From Taeniopygia guttata (Eukaryota > Chordata > Aves > Passeriformes > Estrildidae): 64,000 nt of DNA. The notes beneath the pieces were generated by a model. The model was not told the DNA's origin. It made no database searches and was given only the letters and a program-made list of their open reading frames with translations. The translations under genes and the position numbers were made by a program. Below are positions 38,201-48,382 of the stretch, piece after piece (positions within the stretch are counted from its first letter, which is position 1; each line of letters begins with the position of its first letter). The stretch is from NCBI RefSeq assembly GCF_048771995.1, contig NC_133032.1:15690501-15754500 (forward strand), written 5' to 3'.

Positions 38201-40855
38201 AAAAAAAATTTGTCCATATAATTAATACCTATTTTCTTATCAAAATAGGGTACAGTAGGATTTGAAAATCAGATCAATAAATGCCTGGAGCTGGCAGAAT
38301 ATCTCTACACTAAAATCAAAAACAGAGAAGAATTTGAGATGGTTTTTGAAGGGGAGGTAAGTTTTCTTTCACATATGTATGAGCCAAATCTATCTTGATG
38401 CTTCTCACAGTTCTTCAAGACAGCTATGTGAAACTGTTCTGATTTTCTAAAGAACTACATGACTATTGGCATCTGAGCAGGTTGGTTTTTTTTTGTCAAA
38501 TACATGTGGTTTTGTATCATAAATGTCAGGGTTATCTCCTCTTCTGCAGAGGCCTTCTCAGTTTAGGGCATGAAGATTTCATTAATACAACCTACTCATA
38601 CTGAGATTATTCCATACATAACTGAGAATCTGCTATTTTTACTGTATATTCTTTTGCTAGTGCCAGTACATAAACCTTTGGATCATAGTATAAACTTCAT
38701 TTCCCCCTTTGCTAAGGAAAGGAAAATTGGGTTGCCCTTGCTGTGATCCTGAAAAACAGTTACTCATAGAACTGCACAAGGGTGAAAATCATTTGCACTT
38801 CATTAGCGACCTAAATATTTCAAATGGGACAATGTATAGGGAACCTAAGGCAGCAGAGGCAAGCAGCAGTACTGTAATCAATTTGTGTCTGTTTAACATG
38901 CAGGACTAGGAAAGTTAATACTATATTTTGTCTTTTGTGTCTGTGATAAAATATGCTACTGACTAGCCTTTAGTGTGGGATAATTTTTTTAATGGATGCA
39001 TATGTTTGGTTCTTTTTGCAGCCAGAGCATACAAATGTATGTTTTTGGTACATTCCTCCAAGTCTCAGGGGCATGCCAGACTCTGATGAGAGAAGAGAAA
39101 AGTTACACAGGGTAAGTGTTTTTGGTTAAATGTAAAAAGATAATTCCAAATTCTGAGACGTCAGTTCTCCATTGCTTGTTATGACCTTGATATTTGTTCA
39201 CTTTTGTCTCCTATTAATATTGATGCTCAAGTCATGTTTCCCTATAGAACCAGATTCAGAACATGTTCAGTTATTCTGTGATCACCAGTGTTACAAGCCT
39301 TTAAAATGTAGCTAGGCCTACAGACATCAGAGTCTCCTTTGAATAGGACAGCTTATCAACAAGAGAAACAGAAGGGTAATTGTTTGAAAATGCTTGGAGA
39401 GGTAAAGGACATGAAAACCTGTATGTTCCTTCTCAGGTATTTGTTTTGATTTTAATTGCCCAATGCATTAATAGATTTCAATGAAAATGAATACCCTTTG
39501 GAGGACTTTGGAATACAGTTATTTGAAGTGGTAGAGGAAAGTGAAGGCATCATAGAAGCACTACCAGAAAAGACATAATGTTACTCAGGACTTGAGGGAA
39601 GCAAAGTACAGTAATTTTATAGTAGTGTTTTAGACAGAAGTGGAATGAAATACATTCAGGAGACAAAAGAATGATATCACAGTGTCAAAAATAATCGTTC
39701 CTTTGTGTCTGTGTGTGTGTTAAGGAAGGGAGAAGAAATAGCAAACTTGGGAGATTATGTAGCGGATTTAATGACTGTAGCACAATGCGGAAAGAGAATA
39801 GAAGAGTATAGAAATTCCTGGGTAAAATTCCTGGGTCAAGCCAGTCCCATGTTAGAGGAAGAAATAGCTAAAAAAGAGAGAATAGAGGAAGATAGGGGTA
39901 AGAAGTAAGAAACAGCAAGAGGGATGAAATATTTGATTTAACCCTGCAAAATGTTAGAGGACATCATAAAGCATTCTACAAAACTAAAAGAGCCAGACAT
40001 CTGACCTTGCCTGGCAAAGAGTAGAGCTGGAGAATGAAGGTCAGGATGGAAAAACTGGGCTTAGTCAATAACAAATATTAAGACTGTCAGAACATTATTT
40101 CTTGTAAATTAAACCAAGGAAGTGCAATTGTGGTAAATGCACAGTAGTGCAAAACTACTGGAAGGTTTCCCTGGCTTATGCTAACAAAAAATATTCTTTA
40201 TGACATAGATCTTGTTGAAAAATTTCCATTGTTGTCTTCACATATAAAATGCTTCGAGAATACATCATATTCTCATGGAAAACATCCACTACCCTCAAGA
40301 AGCTCTGGAGTGGACATTCATACAGAAGCAGAAAATGTTTCATTGTGACAAAATCTTCAGCACAAAGAAATGAGATTTACATTTAATATATAAAATTATT
40401 ATATAGTGAATACTCTGAGATACTATTAATTTGAAAATCAAAAAGATGGAAATTATTGTTGTCAATTTTCATTTAAATAGCCAATCTTACATATTTAGTT
40501 CTTCAAGCTTTTTCTTGTTACAGACATTTTTTATTAAAACAAATGTCTATCAATTTATTTTTTCTGTGTTAAGAAATGCTGTGATATACAAGGAAAGAAT
40601 AATTTTTTTCTTCTCTCTTTGTCTCTCTCTCTCTCTTTTTTTTTTTATGATCTCTCTCTCTCTTTTTTTTTTATGCTAAAGGTGGCACCGAAAATCAAGG
40701 CATTGATGATGGAGTCAGGTACCACCATGGTTGGATATCAGCCTCAGGGCGATAAAGTCAACTTCTTCCGAATGGTCATCTCAAACCCAGCAGCAACTAA
40801 GTCTGACATTGACTTCCTCATTGAGGAAATCGAGAGACTGGGGCAGGAGCTGTAG
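12944..40855 (+). CDS. GAD1: GAD1, glutamate decarboxylase 1 (GAD67), complete in 16 coding exons
   Basis: Glutamate decarboxylase 67 converts L-glutamate to GABA and CO2 using pyridoxal phosphate (PLP), in the cytosol of GABAergic neurons and some endocrine cells. The exons are 12944-13013, 14749-14811, 19895-20053, 20756-20998, 23676-23766, 28306-28418, 29811-29926, 30037-30116, 30311-30365, 31441-31557, 31717-31781, 35090-35168, 36763-36912, 38249-38356, 39022-39111 and 40682-40855. They total 1773 nt, or 590 residues plus TAG. All introns are GT/AG and the frame closes at every junction. Human GAD67 has 594 residues; the four-residue difference lies in the N-terminal Ser/Pro/Asn-rich segment. 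The PLP-dependent group II decarboxylase core begins in exon 4. Seen directly: SHY with the PLP-stacking histidine H287, HVDAAWGG with D369, NPHK with the PLP lysine K401, and Y430 in the GYLFQ catalytic loop (human H291, D373, K405, Y434). It is GAD1 and not GAD2, because the N-terminal region matches GAD67 almost word for word. No damage is visible. Confidence 0.98.
13411..13490 (+). promoter_or_regulatory. Duplicated POU/homeodomain-type module in GAD1 intron 1
   Basis: ATGCTAAT followed by TGCAGCTT and TTTCA occurs twice: at 13411-13435 and, in slightly shorter form, at 13471-13490, with starts exactly 60 bp apart. ATGCTAAT is an octamer-like POU site and the second copy also contains TAATTG, a homeodomain core. 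Another CTAATTGC follows at about 13504. The pattern resembles a neuronal enhancer. That is inference; only the repeat is directly visible. Confidence 0.4.
14749..14811 (+). CDS. GAD1: GAD1 coding exon 2
   Basis: Acceptor 'tctcttccag'. Encodes [20 protein letters not shown] followed by C and the first base of a glycine codon. The leading CT completes ACT (Thr24). Donor gcg|gtaagt, phase 1. This short exon carries the conserved cysteine-containing N-terminal region of GAD67. Confidence 0.95.
14913..14926 (-). promoter_or_regulatory. CTCF-like motif
   Basis: The minus strand reads CCGGCAGGGGGCGG, fitting 13 of 14 positions of the CTCF core CCASYAGRKGGCRS. It lies in the CpG island just after exon 2. 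Motif match only. Confidence 0.4.
15745..15754. promoter_or_regulatory. MEF2-type site CTATAAATAG
   Basis: A perfect CTA(A/T)4TAG palindrome in intron 2. It lies in a block of mixed base composition (about 15570-15900) with several CpGs and homeodomain-like words (TTAAT, CATTAA). MEF2 factors bind this consensus in neurons and muscle. It could also act as a TATA box, but no first exon with a donor is evident downstream. Confidence 0.4.
16970..18070. promoter_or_regulatory. CpG-rich blocks in GAD1 intron 2
   Basis: CpG-dense segments at about 16970-17120, 17390-17880 and 17990-18070, well away from any coding exon. There is no TATA-like box with a convincing exon. They may be orphan CpG islands, enhancers or promoters of noncoding transcripts. 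Confidence 0.5.
18227..18306. promoter_or_regulatory. Palindromic TAATGA-containing element in GAD1 intron 2
   Basis: GCTGCTTCTC (18227-18236) and its exact reverse complement GAGAAGCAGC (18297-18306) flank 60 bp that contain two TAATGA homeodomain-type sites and an AGCTGTTGCAGGAGCT partial palindrome. Balanced base composition amid varied DNA suggests a conserved regulatory element. Conservation itself cannot be seen here. Confidence 0.35.
19895..20053 (+). CDS. GAD1: GAD1 coding exon 3
   Basis: Acceptor 'aataatgtag' with a weak pyrimidine tract. Encodes residues 45-98, from [12 protein letters not shown] to [14 protein letters not shown]. Donor gag|gtaaac. The frame stays open upstream into the intron to an ATG at 19843, so intron retention would not stop translation over that short stretch. 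Confidence 0.96.
20756..20998 (+). CDS. GAD1: GAD1 coding exon 4
   Basis: The largest internal exon, 243 nt, covering residues 98-179: [20 protein letters not shown] through [15 protein letters not shown]. It starts the folded region and includes the [18 protein letters not shown] motif shared by GAD67 proteins. Donor acag|gtaggt, phase 1. Confidence 0.97.
23676..23766 (+). CDS. GAD1: GAD1 coding exon 5
   Basis: Acceptor 'ttctcttttcag'. Encodes [20 protein letters not shown] then WLTSTANTN and two bases of Met209. Donor acat|gtaagc, phase 2. In mammals an embryonic stop-containing exon can be used after this exon, giving the short GAD25 form; I could not identify one in the following 4.5-kb intron. 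Confidence 0.97.
26513..26553. repeat. 41-nt poly(T) tract
   Basis: An uninterrupted run of 41 T in intron 5, with a shorter T run about 50 bp downstream. Lengths of such runs are unreliable in assemblies. On the minus strand it would be a poly(A) tail, but I see no recognisable retroposed body beside it. Confidence 0.9.
27228..27253. repeat. 13-bp perfect tandem duplication
   Basis: Two adjacent copies of AAGGGAATATTTT with no mismatch, in intron 5. It looks like a recent small duplication. Confidence 0.9.
28306..28418 (+). CDS. GAD1: GAD1 coding exon 6
   Basis: Acceptor 'tttatctatgcag'. The first G completes Met209, then [20 protein letters not shown] and [17 protein letters not shown] follow. 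Donor cctg|gtgagt, phase 1. Human has KKMREIVGWSSKDGDG, so the substitutions are mild. Confidence 0.97.
29811..29926 (+). CDS. GAD1: GAD1 coding exon 7
   Basis: Acceptor 'tgttcattcacag'. Encodes [20 protein letters not shown] and [19 protein letters not shown]. The glycine-rich GGAISN start is part of the cofactor-binding core. Donor gcat|gtgagc, phase 0. Confidence 0.97.
30037..30116 (+). CDS. GAD1: GAD1 coding exon 8
   Basis: Acceptor 'tttgctgcag'. Encodes [20 protein letters not shown] then LIKCNE and two bases of an arginine codon. H287 corresponds to human H291, the histidine that stacks on the PLP ring. Donor aaag|gtagga, phase 2. Confidence 0.97.
30311..30365 (+). CDS. GAD1: GAD1 coding exon 9
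   Basis: A 55-nt exon: one base completing Arg312, then [18 protein letters not shown]. Acceptor 'gatatttacag', donor aaag|gtttgt, phase 0. Human has [13 protein letters not shown]. Confidence 0.96.
31441..31557 (+). CDS. GAD1: GAD1 coding exon 10
   Basis: Acceptor 'tttttttaattgtag'. Encodes [20 protein letters not shown] and [20 protein letters not shown]369 is the conserved aspartate (human D373) that pairs with the PLP pyridine nitrogen. Donor agat|gtaagt, phase 0. Confidence 0.97.
31717..31781 (+). CDS. GAD1: GAD1 coding exon 11
   Basis: Acceptor 'ctgtctcttccag'. Encodes [20 protein letters not shown] then E and two bases of Arg391. The AAWGGG motif follows directly on the HVD of exon 10. 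Donor aaag|gtacta, phase 2. Confidence 0.97.
31782..35089. other. GAD1: GAD1 intron 11
   Basis: A 3.3-kb intron without recognised coding or mobile sequence. It is notable for a GC-rich patch at about 33550-33740 with an 11-bp perfect inverted repeat (33561-33571 / 33598-33608), unlike the AT-rich surroundings. Confidence 0.7.
33561..33608. repeat. 11-bp perfect inverted repeat in a GC-rich patch
   Basis: The arms TGGGGCCCACG (33561-33571) and CGTGGGCCCCA (33598-33608) are exact reverse complements separated by 26 bases, so a stem-loop could form. Further GGCCCAC and ACTGGCATG repeats follow, to about 33700. No family was recognised. Confidence 0.8.
35090..35168 (+). CDS. GAD1: GAD1 coding exon 12 (PLP lysine exon)
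   Basis: Acceptor 'aattttgttgcag'. The first A completes Arg391, then [20 protein letters not shown] and ILVREK follow. K401 in NPHK forms the Schiff base with PLP (human K405). Donor gaag|gtctgc, phase 0. Confidence 0.98.
35198..35220. repeat. 23-nt poly(A) tract
   Basis: A run of 23 A that begins 30 bp after the exon 12 donor. It could be slippage or a remnant tail; no retroposed body is visible next to it. Confidence 0.9.
36763..36912 (+). CDS. GAD1: GAD1 coding exon 13 (catalytic loop exon)
   Basis: Acceptor 'ttttttgttgtag'. Encodes [20 protein letters not shown], then [20 protein letters not shown] and [10 protein letters not shown], with no difference from human that I can recall. Y430 is the catalytic-loop tyrosine (human Y434) that keeps GAD67 in its active holoenzyme form. 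Donor aaag|gtaaat, phase 0. Confidence 0.98.
38249..38356 (+). CDS. GAD1: GAD1 coding exon 14
   Basis: Acceptor 'tatcaaaatag', which has a weak pyrimidine tract. Encodes [20 protein letters not shown] and [16 protein letters not shown]. Donor ggag|gtaagt, phase 0. Confidence 0.97.
39022..39111 (+). CDS. GAD1: GAD1 coding exon 15
   Basis: Acceptor 'gttctttttgcag'. Encodes [20 protein letters not shown] and [10 protein letters not shown]; human has PQSLRGVPDSPQRREKLHK. Donor cagg|gtaagt, phase 0. Confidence 0.97.
40622..40675 (+). repeat. GAD1: Duplicated pyrimidine tract before the last GAD1 acceptor
   Basis: Two near-identical units, each a (TC)n run followed by a T run and ATG (40622-40649 and 40651-40675), stand immediately upstream of the acceptor 'atgctaaag'. 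The second unit supplies the polypyrimidine tract for exon 16, and the first is a spare copy. Both are microsatellites and should be length-variable. Confidence 0.85.
40682..40855 (+). CDS. GAD1: GAD1 coding exon 16 (terminal)
   Basis: Encodes [20 protein letters not shown] then [20 protein letters not shown] and [17 protein letters not shown], ending with TAG at 40853-40855. Human ends [11 protein letters not shown]. The reading frame matches the group II decarboxylase C-terminal domain with no loss. Confidence 0.98.
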   Translation: MAPKIKALMMESGTTMVGYQPQGDKVNFFRMVISNPAATKSDIDFLIEEIERLGQEL

Positions 40856-41165
40856 TGGTTGAATTATTTATTTATTGAATTAATTGTTTTCCAGCACTGG
40901 CTATTTTTTAAACCCAGTTCTGCAGAACATATTTAAAGGAAATTCTCTTTCTGTAAGTTCCAATCTCCTAAGACATCCTTAAACAAAACAACTATAGACT
41001 ACTGAAATATATATGTATTGGTAAATCATATTATTGAGGGAAAATGTATTATCTTGAAGTTGAAGTACTATTGACTCTTACATTGGTCTTGTTTATTGTA
41101 GACAGCAAAAAATTAATAGGTATTAAAATAGCAAATTAAGAACTCTGCACAGTATCTATGTACAG

Positions 41166-41214
41166 TATAAATAAATATATATAATTATATATATACATAC
41201 ATATATATATATAA
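41166..41214. repeat. (TA)n microsatellite in the GAD1 3' UTR
   Basis: Alternating TA dinucleotides broken by short ATAAATA, ATTATA and ACATACA interruptions. It is able to form a hairpin in the mRNA. Confidence 0.85.
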
Positions 41215-42146
41215 AGTGGTTATAAACTTAGATCAAAGCCACAGCATGTTTTCCACTTCAAGAAAATTAAGTTTTCCTTCAACAACTTTGATGTGGATAA
41301 TGTGCTACAAGTTTTTCTGCCAGACAGAAATAGACATATAGAAACATTTCTAAAATGTAGATTCTTAGGAGCTAAAGAAAATGTATAACAGTATTAGATC
41401 TTATTGTTGGTGCTTTTCTCACATACAAAACAGCAATCTCTAAGAGCACCTTTGAGTAAAATAGTTGTATTTGCCCTTTAGTGTCAAATCAGGGGATGAC
41501 AGTAGCAGAGTCATTGTAACAGGTATATTGCTGTATTTTTAGAGGTTAATTTGTGTAGATTGTGTATATTATTGTTAAATTACTTTGTGTAAAAGGATTT
41601 AAATGTAATAGTTTTACAGCAAGATAACTGTTTAATTGTAGGTATCTGAAATATTTGCTTATTTATATGCAGAGATTTACCATGCTGAAGAGTTGTCTTG
41701 TATTTTCTTCTGTTTGTAATGTAACCTATTTATATATTATTGAAGTTCTAAATAATGTTTATGGTATTTTAGTGTCTTTGTGAGCCAAAGAAAAAATACA
41801 AAAATATTAGTTGGCACTTTTGTTTAAATCCTAGTGCCCTTAAAGTAATAACTTACAGATAATTTTACTGAAGATAAGGAATTCTGACATTGTGGATAGA
41901 CTATCAAATTATGGGATCCCTTTAATCTATTAGAATTATTAGAAATTTCAGTTTTATTTATTGTAATGTCAGACTGTTCAGTGTTCTGAATGCTTTTGTA
42001 GTGAGTATTGATTGCTAACCAAGGCCCCTGTTTTTGAGTTTTATTTCAGAACTGGCCTCTGACCATTTTACCTAAATTCTGTGGGAGTTTTAACCAGCAT
42101 CATTCTTTTAGTGAAATGGAATTCACTATCTATTTGGAGTTTATAA

Positions 42147-42152
42147 AATAAA
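42147..42152 (+). terminator. GAD1: AATAAA poly(A) signal candidate, proximal
   Basis: Canonical AATAAA about 1.3 kb after the stop codon, with T-rich sequence some 30 bases downstream. The best match for a standard-length GAD1 3' UTR. Confidence 0.45.
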
Positions 42153-42469
42153 TAATACCAAAAGTAATCTTAGTATCTTTTAATACAGCTACCTTGTCCC
42201 AATAATTTCAACTGGTTAGTCTTTTCAAAGTGTAGACACCAGATTCATCTGCAGCTTGATCAATTTTAATCATTAGATAATCAGGATTACTGAGTGGAAA
42301 AGTCCATACTGGAAACAGAGTAGTGGAACAAAATGGAGATTCAATAATCCTCTGTTCACTGAGTTAGTGTCATGGTGATAAATGGAATATGCTAATTTCA
42401 AGTGTTTTCATATGTGATTCTTTGCAAAGCAGTCATTAATTGCTTTTTCTCCCTCCCCTCCATCTCAGT

Positions 42470-42475
42470 AATAAA
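42470..42475 (+). terminator. GAD1: AATAAA poly(A) signal candidate, distal
   Basis: Canonical AATAAA preceded by a pyrimidine-rich stretch, about 1.6 kb after the stop codon. An alternative end for the longer transcript. Confidence 0.35.
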
Positions 42476-45400
42476 ACTGAATTATTTTAGAAACTTTCAG
42501 TGAAATACAGTCATGCCACGCAGTTTTTGCAGCCTCTCTGGCCCCTGTCAGTCCTGTGGAAGGACACCTAGAGGCAAGAGAGATTTCCATCCTGCAGGTC
42601 CCACTGGCTGTCTTTTGAGGATAGTGTCTCATATTTGTGGCTGTGTTAGCACAGAGAGAAGGAAGCAGCTTTTATGGTAAATGCTGTATCCTACAGCACA
42701 TCCTTTCCAGCTTTTCCTAGGACTCTTGCTTATTCCTCTTTCATAACCTTCTGTAAAATCTTTTCTTCAAATGGAGTTGAATCTAAAAATTATAGTAAAT
42801 TTGTCACTGACCTTTAGATTTCTGAGTATGACTTTCTAGATAGATCTGCATTGTTACTTCATATCATTAAACCCCCTAGTAATCTTATCAATACAGTATT
42901 TCTTTCATTAGATTTTTTTTCAAGACAGTGTAGTTGGTTTCTTGCCTTCTTGATCTTAAACCTCAATCTTACTCAATTATAAGCCTATTGTATTACTGTG
43001 TGTTCAATACTCAACATTTCCTGATGTAAACATCCATGCTGAGGCCTGCAGTACGGATGTAGCTGGCATAAACATTGACTTAAGTTCTAACTTCCATAAT
43101 ATTGAATGCCATTCTTTATAGATACCAGCTATTCATCAAAACTAGAAGACCTCTTATTGAGAGCTGTTCTTAGAGTACAGAAAGAAGTTTGTTTTGAAGA
43201 AGCACATGTCACATTTTTATTTTAGACTTCTGTCTGAAATCTGGTTTCAGTTTTACTTTATTCAAAGGGGAGCTACAGAAGATTGAAAAAATTCTTTCGG
43301 TCCTTCTTGTTTATGAGAAACAATATGAGCTAATATAATTAATCCAAAGATGTATAACTGATGACTTAGCTTCACTAAAGGATTTTATGTCTTCCACACA
43401 AACGCCATGGGTCTTATGATTTGCACCAGTTCCTAGGTGATTTCCTCCACCTCCCTTGTCAATAACTGTATTACTAAAGCTCTATCTTCCCCTCAATCCT
43501 CTAACCTTAATATTTTAACCTCATGATCTGTATCCAGATACCATTTTAATATTCTAATAATAGTTTAATGTATCTGAGATGTTAATTCTCCTTGAAGCAT
43601 ATAATGAGGTGAAGAGAACCATCTTCATCCTGATCATGAAGCTGTAGGAAGGACCATACTGCAGCTGACTGGTGTTCATACAGCAAGCCCCTGTTCTGCG
43701 ACATAGTCAGAGACAGATCTAAAACTCCTCAAAGCATATATAATATTTTGCTCACTAAAATTTCTGCTTCTTCCTTTAATGGAGTATCTTGTTTTTTGAA
43801 GGTCAAAGTATCAGAAGTTCTTCCTATTGCCATTGATGGATTGCAGCCAAGTGGGAATGATGGAGCTCCTCCTGCTTGTTTTGGAAGCGAGACAGTCAAT
43901 GCATAGGTGCTGTCTCAAAAGATACCCTCTGCATTTATCTTGATTTTCTGCAGTGTTGTGTCTTGACACAGATGACCACAATTAGACTTTTGCCAAGATT
44001 TTGATACTAATATCAGATTCTGGGGTGTTTTCCTATTACATATACATTATCCTGTGTTCAACAGGCACCGTGCTTGTATTAATTTCTGACTTGATTAACT
44101 GATTTTAACAGAGCAGCTATAGTCATTAGTGAGAAAACTCATCTTTTTTCTTATTAGGTCGTTTCCATCTGAGTAATATGCCACAGCTTCTCAGACTAAT
44201 GCTGACCTGGAACTTTCCTTCTTTAAATCCATATACTATTGACTGTGAGAGATTAGGATGTATGGATATACAGGAGTATTGACTAATGTAAAGCATTTTA
44301 ATTCCAGGTGAGCAACTTTGTTTTTCTGAGGTTTAAAATACACTCTGAGGTAGCAATTTTGACTTTAAAATCACAGGGAAAACCACTGTAACTTTGCATA
44401 AGTGAATTCAGATCAATTAAACAATAGGCAAGATCTTAGCTGAACAGATAGCTGCAGTGCTTATGAACTGATATAATTTATTTGGAAAAGACTGACCAGT
44501 GGGTAAAAATCAAAAGCAGCTGGTCATTTTGAATGAGAAAAATTGTGATTGTGTTATTAAAGGTAATTTTTAGAGAAGTATACCATTCATAGCAGACAGC
44601 CAGAAGCAGGGGCCTTGGGAATAATCCAGAATTTTAAAATCATCATGGAGTTAGCTCATAATCTGTTTTTTGAATGGTGGCAAACATGAAGAGATTTTTT
44701 AAACAGAATCTCTCTTTTGTGACTTAAGAAATGTTGAAGTTATAAAGAAGTTATGCAATGCAGTTTTAATTTTTCAATAAAAGTTTATCTTAAAAATTAC
44801 TAATTTTTCTCATATAATTTTTGTGAGATCTTTTGTTTCTTAAAGAATATGAGACAAAAGCCATGAAACATTATCCCTCACCTTAAAAATAGTAAGGCAA
44901 ATGTTAAGGCAACTATTTAATTTTAATTGTGATTAAATGTGAGCTGGTACCAACAGAGACTGAGGAAAAACCACAAGCACAGAACCTTGGTCAGTTTGGA
45001 CAGGATTTTTGAGACACCTGTACTGTGTGTAATATGAAAAATATGTTTTAAAATCTTGGATTCTAGACCATACTTTGGGGTAACCCACTATTCTCTTGTA
45101 GGAGATAAAATAATTTTAGGGTTTTACACCAAGTAGATTGAAAAATAAGAGTACATTTTGAATTAATTAAAGTATAAAATTCTTTTTTTCATGGTATAGA
45201 CAAATTCTGATTAATTGCTACTCTATGCATTATCTATAGAACTGTCATTGATTTTAACAGTATATAGGAAATTTTATTTTGATTGCTTTAGGGTGGGATG
45301 AACATCCTTAAAGTAGGATGAATTTTCTTAAGAACAGATTTATTTCCAAGTTAAATATTTTATGAAGCAAATTAATAATGAGAAAAATACATGCAAAGAA

Positions 45401-48382
45401 ATTTATTAAGTCAATTAGTGTAGCATACAAATGCCATCATGTAAAGCACTATAAAATTATAGAAGATGATTGTATGGTGTGAGTATTAAGAAATGTTTAG
45501 CTTATGCACAGACTTCAGTAAAATGCTAGGGCCACAACAAGACTGTGTGTAGTTAGCACAGCTCTCTGTGGTCAACACAATTACACCTGCCTGGATTTCT
45601 TCTGTAATGTTTTATAATTTGCAAGTTATGATAGTTATGCTGAGGGTGATGTACATGAATTGGGAGTATTGTTCACTCAAGAACAGCAACTAAGTGAGGG
45701 GGAGATGAGAAGATGCAAGCGCTGTCTGAAAGCAAAAGATGAAAAGAAGGATGGCTGAAAAACACAGAAAGATTTGTGTTTCATTAAAGCGTTTGAAAGA
45801 ATGACACTTTTGGACAAAGGTAAGGTGCAAGAAGATGATTTTAAGTAGACCTGGTAAAGACAGAAAAGTTCTGGTTGTCTGCTTTAATAGATTTATCTAC
45901 TAAGGAAAATGGAACATTGTTTAGTAATGATGATATCAGAAAAAGCTGAAGATAAAATATTACAGGCCTTGAGTTATTTCTGCTATATATAAGTATGTTC
46001 AACATCTGAATGTAATTATTTCAGATTGGATAAGTATACTTGAGATTTATATTTGTGCGTGTATTTATTGGTATAAATGAGAAGAACATATTCAGTGTGT
46101 ATCAGAAAAAAATAAGTTTTGCACAATGATGACTGTTTTGTGTAGAATTTTTCTGGACAGTTGAATTATAATATTGCACAAGTATATAGTGAAGGAAACA
46201 GTAAATTATTTTCCCCTACCTTTAAAAGCATGTGTGTGTTGGATATTTATATAAAAGATTAAATCTGTATCATATGAAATTCTCAAATTACATACCTTTT
46301 AACAGGATACCAGTCTGGTTCATCTACGAATGGTTGGTTTGATGCAGGAATTACTGTATAAAAATTTATGGCCTCGTTTTTTGTGGAAAGGTGTTGTGTC
46401 GTGACTGTGTGAGCACAAATATGTAAGATCAATGCAGATGATAGGAAATGGAGAAAAACTAAGTTTAACATTCAAGAAAACCTAGAAAAAATGTCACTAC
46501 AAGCAACAGCAACACATGTAAGTAAAATTGCTTTAGCTTGGATTATAGAAGTCTATCATCTGTGACCACAGTGTAAGCTGGTTTGAAGAAGTGTCTACTT
46601 GCTGTGACATCATTAAGTTTCAGTTATGCTGGTGCATAAAAGCAAGCATGCTGGCTTTCCAAAACATAGAAACTTGAATGCTACTTTAAATCCAACAGGT
46701 GAAAGTGTCTCTAAAAAGCAATGTAAGAAGGGCATAAGACATTTCTCATTCAGTGCCCTATGCTATTTATATTTTCTTAAGTTTTCATGTATTATAAATT
46801 ACATTCACTGTTTAACACATTGCCTTATTAGCACTTCCCATGGGCCTCAGCAAAAAAGGCCATTAATCTCAAGTAAGCTTCTTCCTTTACTTTTGGGAAG
46901 GTTGCCCACAGGGTAAGACTGAATTCATTCTTGTGGGTATACATCCAGTCTTACCACTAGATAAATTCTTCATTTCCATTAGTTTGAGGCTTTTTGTGGT
47001 TCCTTGTTGCATATTCTGGCTGTGAGCACCCTCTGAAGACAAGGCCCTTATTGACCCTCTCTTTCAGGTGATTCACTCTCCTGCCACACTCACAGCACTG
47101 GACATCACTAAAGACACTAGCACAGCTCTTGGTTATCTCAAGGAGTACAGCTTCACTGGGCAGCAGGATGAGATCTCCATATGCTGGGTTTAACAGTGCT
47201 GAACTAAAGAACCACAGTTGTTTTGATTACTGCAGGACTTCCTATTTGTGGAAAAAAAAAAGGCTTTTACTAATTTGTTATAACCAGGACTCTTAATAAC
47301 TCATGGTTTTAATTTGCCAGTAGATGTGCTGCTACAATAATTTACTGTGTGCACTGTGTTGCACTTTGAAAGTATATTAGTTGTACCTTCATACTGTTTT
47401 GAACATCATGACTCTTCTATTAGTCTACAATTTTTCAAGAAGAGGTATGGGAGATTTTCCCACTACAAAAGAATCAAGTTTAGTTTCTGTACTGTAAATA
47501 CCCCATATCAGTGAGTAGTTGTTAGTTTTTACTCAGTCATAGCATATGTAATTATTCTGTAGGTATAAATTAAATACCAGCTTTATCTTACAGTATAATG
47601 TGATGTGTCTTCTTTTGTCTTCCCAAGAATATGAGGCCTGTCTTTTTTGCAAGCTATGATGTGAAGTCCCAGATTGCTAATTGTGACCTGGCTCCCTGGC
47701 AGTAAGAACTGTAATTGCCATCAGACAGCTCCCTCTGCTTCCTGAAGTGAGTGTGTGCAGACTGATTCCAGCATTAGAGCTTGTGTTGTAGGTTAAAGAA
47801 GTTCAAAAAAATTTCTTCCTTTCAAATACATCAACATTACTTTAAAAAGAACTACTAGGCCAGTAATTGCTACAATTTTCCTTCCCTAAAAGCCTAACTT
47901 TTTTTCCTCTCAGAAATTCTGTGACTACAGTGTAAATAATTATGCTTTGCTATTGTTGAACGACTTAAGAACTCATGTTAATTTTCTATAGATAATGCTG
48001 CTGTAATGGTACAATTACTGCTGTACTGGAAGCAGGCCAGAGGTGGAATAGAGGTTCTCAGGGGAGTTTGAAGGCTCTTTCATTTATTCTGTAGCTCAGA
48101 CCAGAGCTGTCTCCATTAAGCTGGCAAAGTGGTCAGAAAAAAGGAACAGAAATCACTGGATTATACTATAGAGAATTGGTTGGATTCTCAGAAAATGTAC
48201 ATGGCTTGAATTTCCAACAGGAATCCCTGTTCCCTTCTAATCTTTTAGCAGATATATTTAGTTAAAAGGCTTCAAGAAACATAGGACCCTTGCTTGGGAC
48301 CATGCCTTCAGTTTAGAGTTTATGTAGTGAGCTACTAATTCATTTATTTACCTAGGTAATTTCTAAAAAGGCACAATACAAA

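Larger units (their letters stand above)
40856..42500 (+). other. GAD1: GAD1 3' UTR (end approximate)
   Basis: AT-rich untranslated sequence after the stop. AATAAA occurs at 41170-41175 (inside an AT repeat, so probably not used), 42147-42152 and 42470-42475. A 3' UTR of about 1.3-1.6 kb ending after one of the last two would be normal for the gene. A further AATAAA lies at 44776-44781. Confidence 0.5.
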
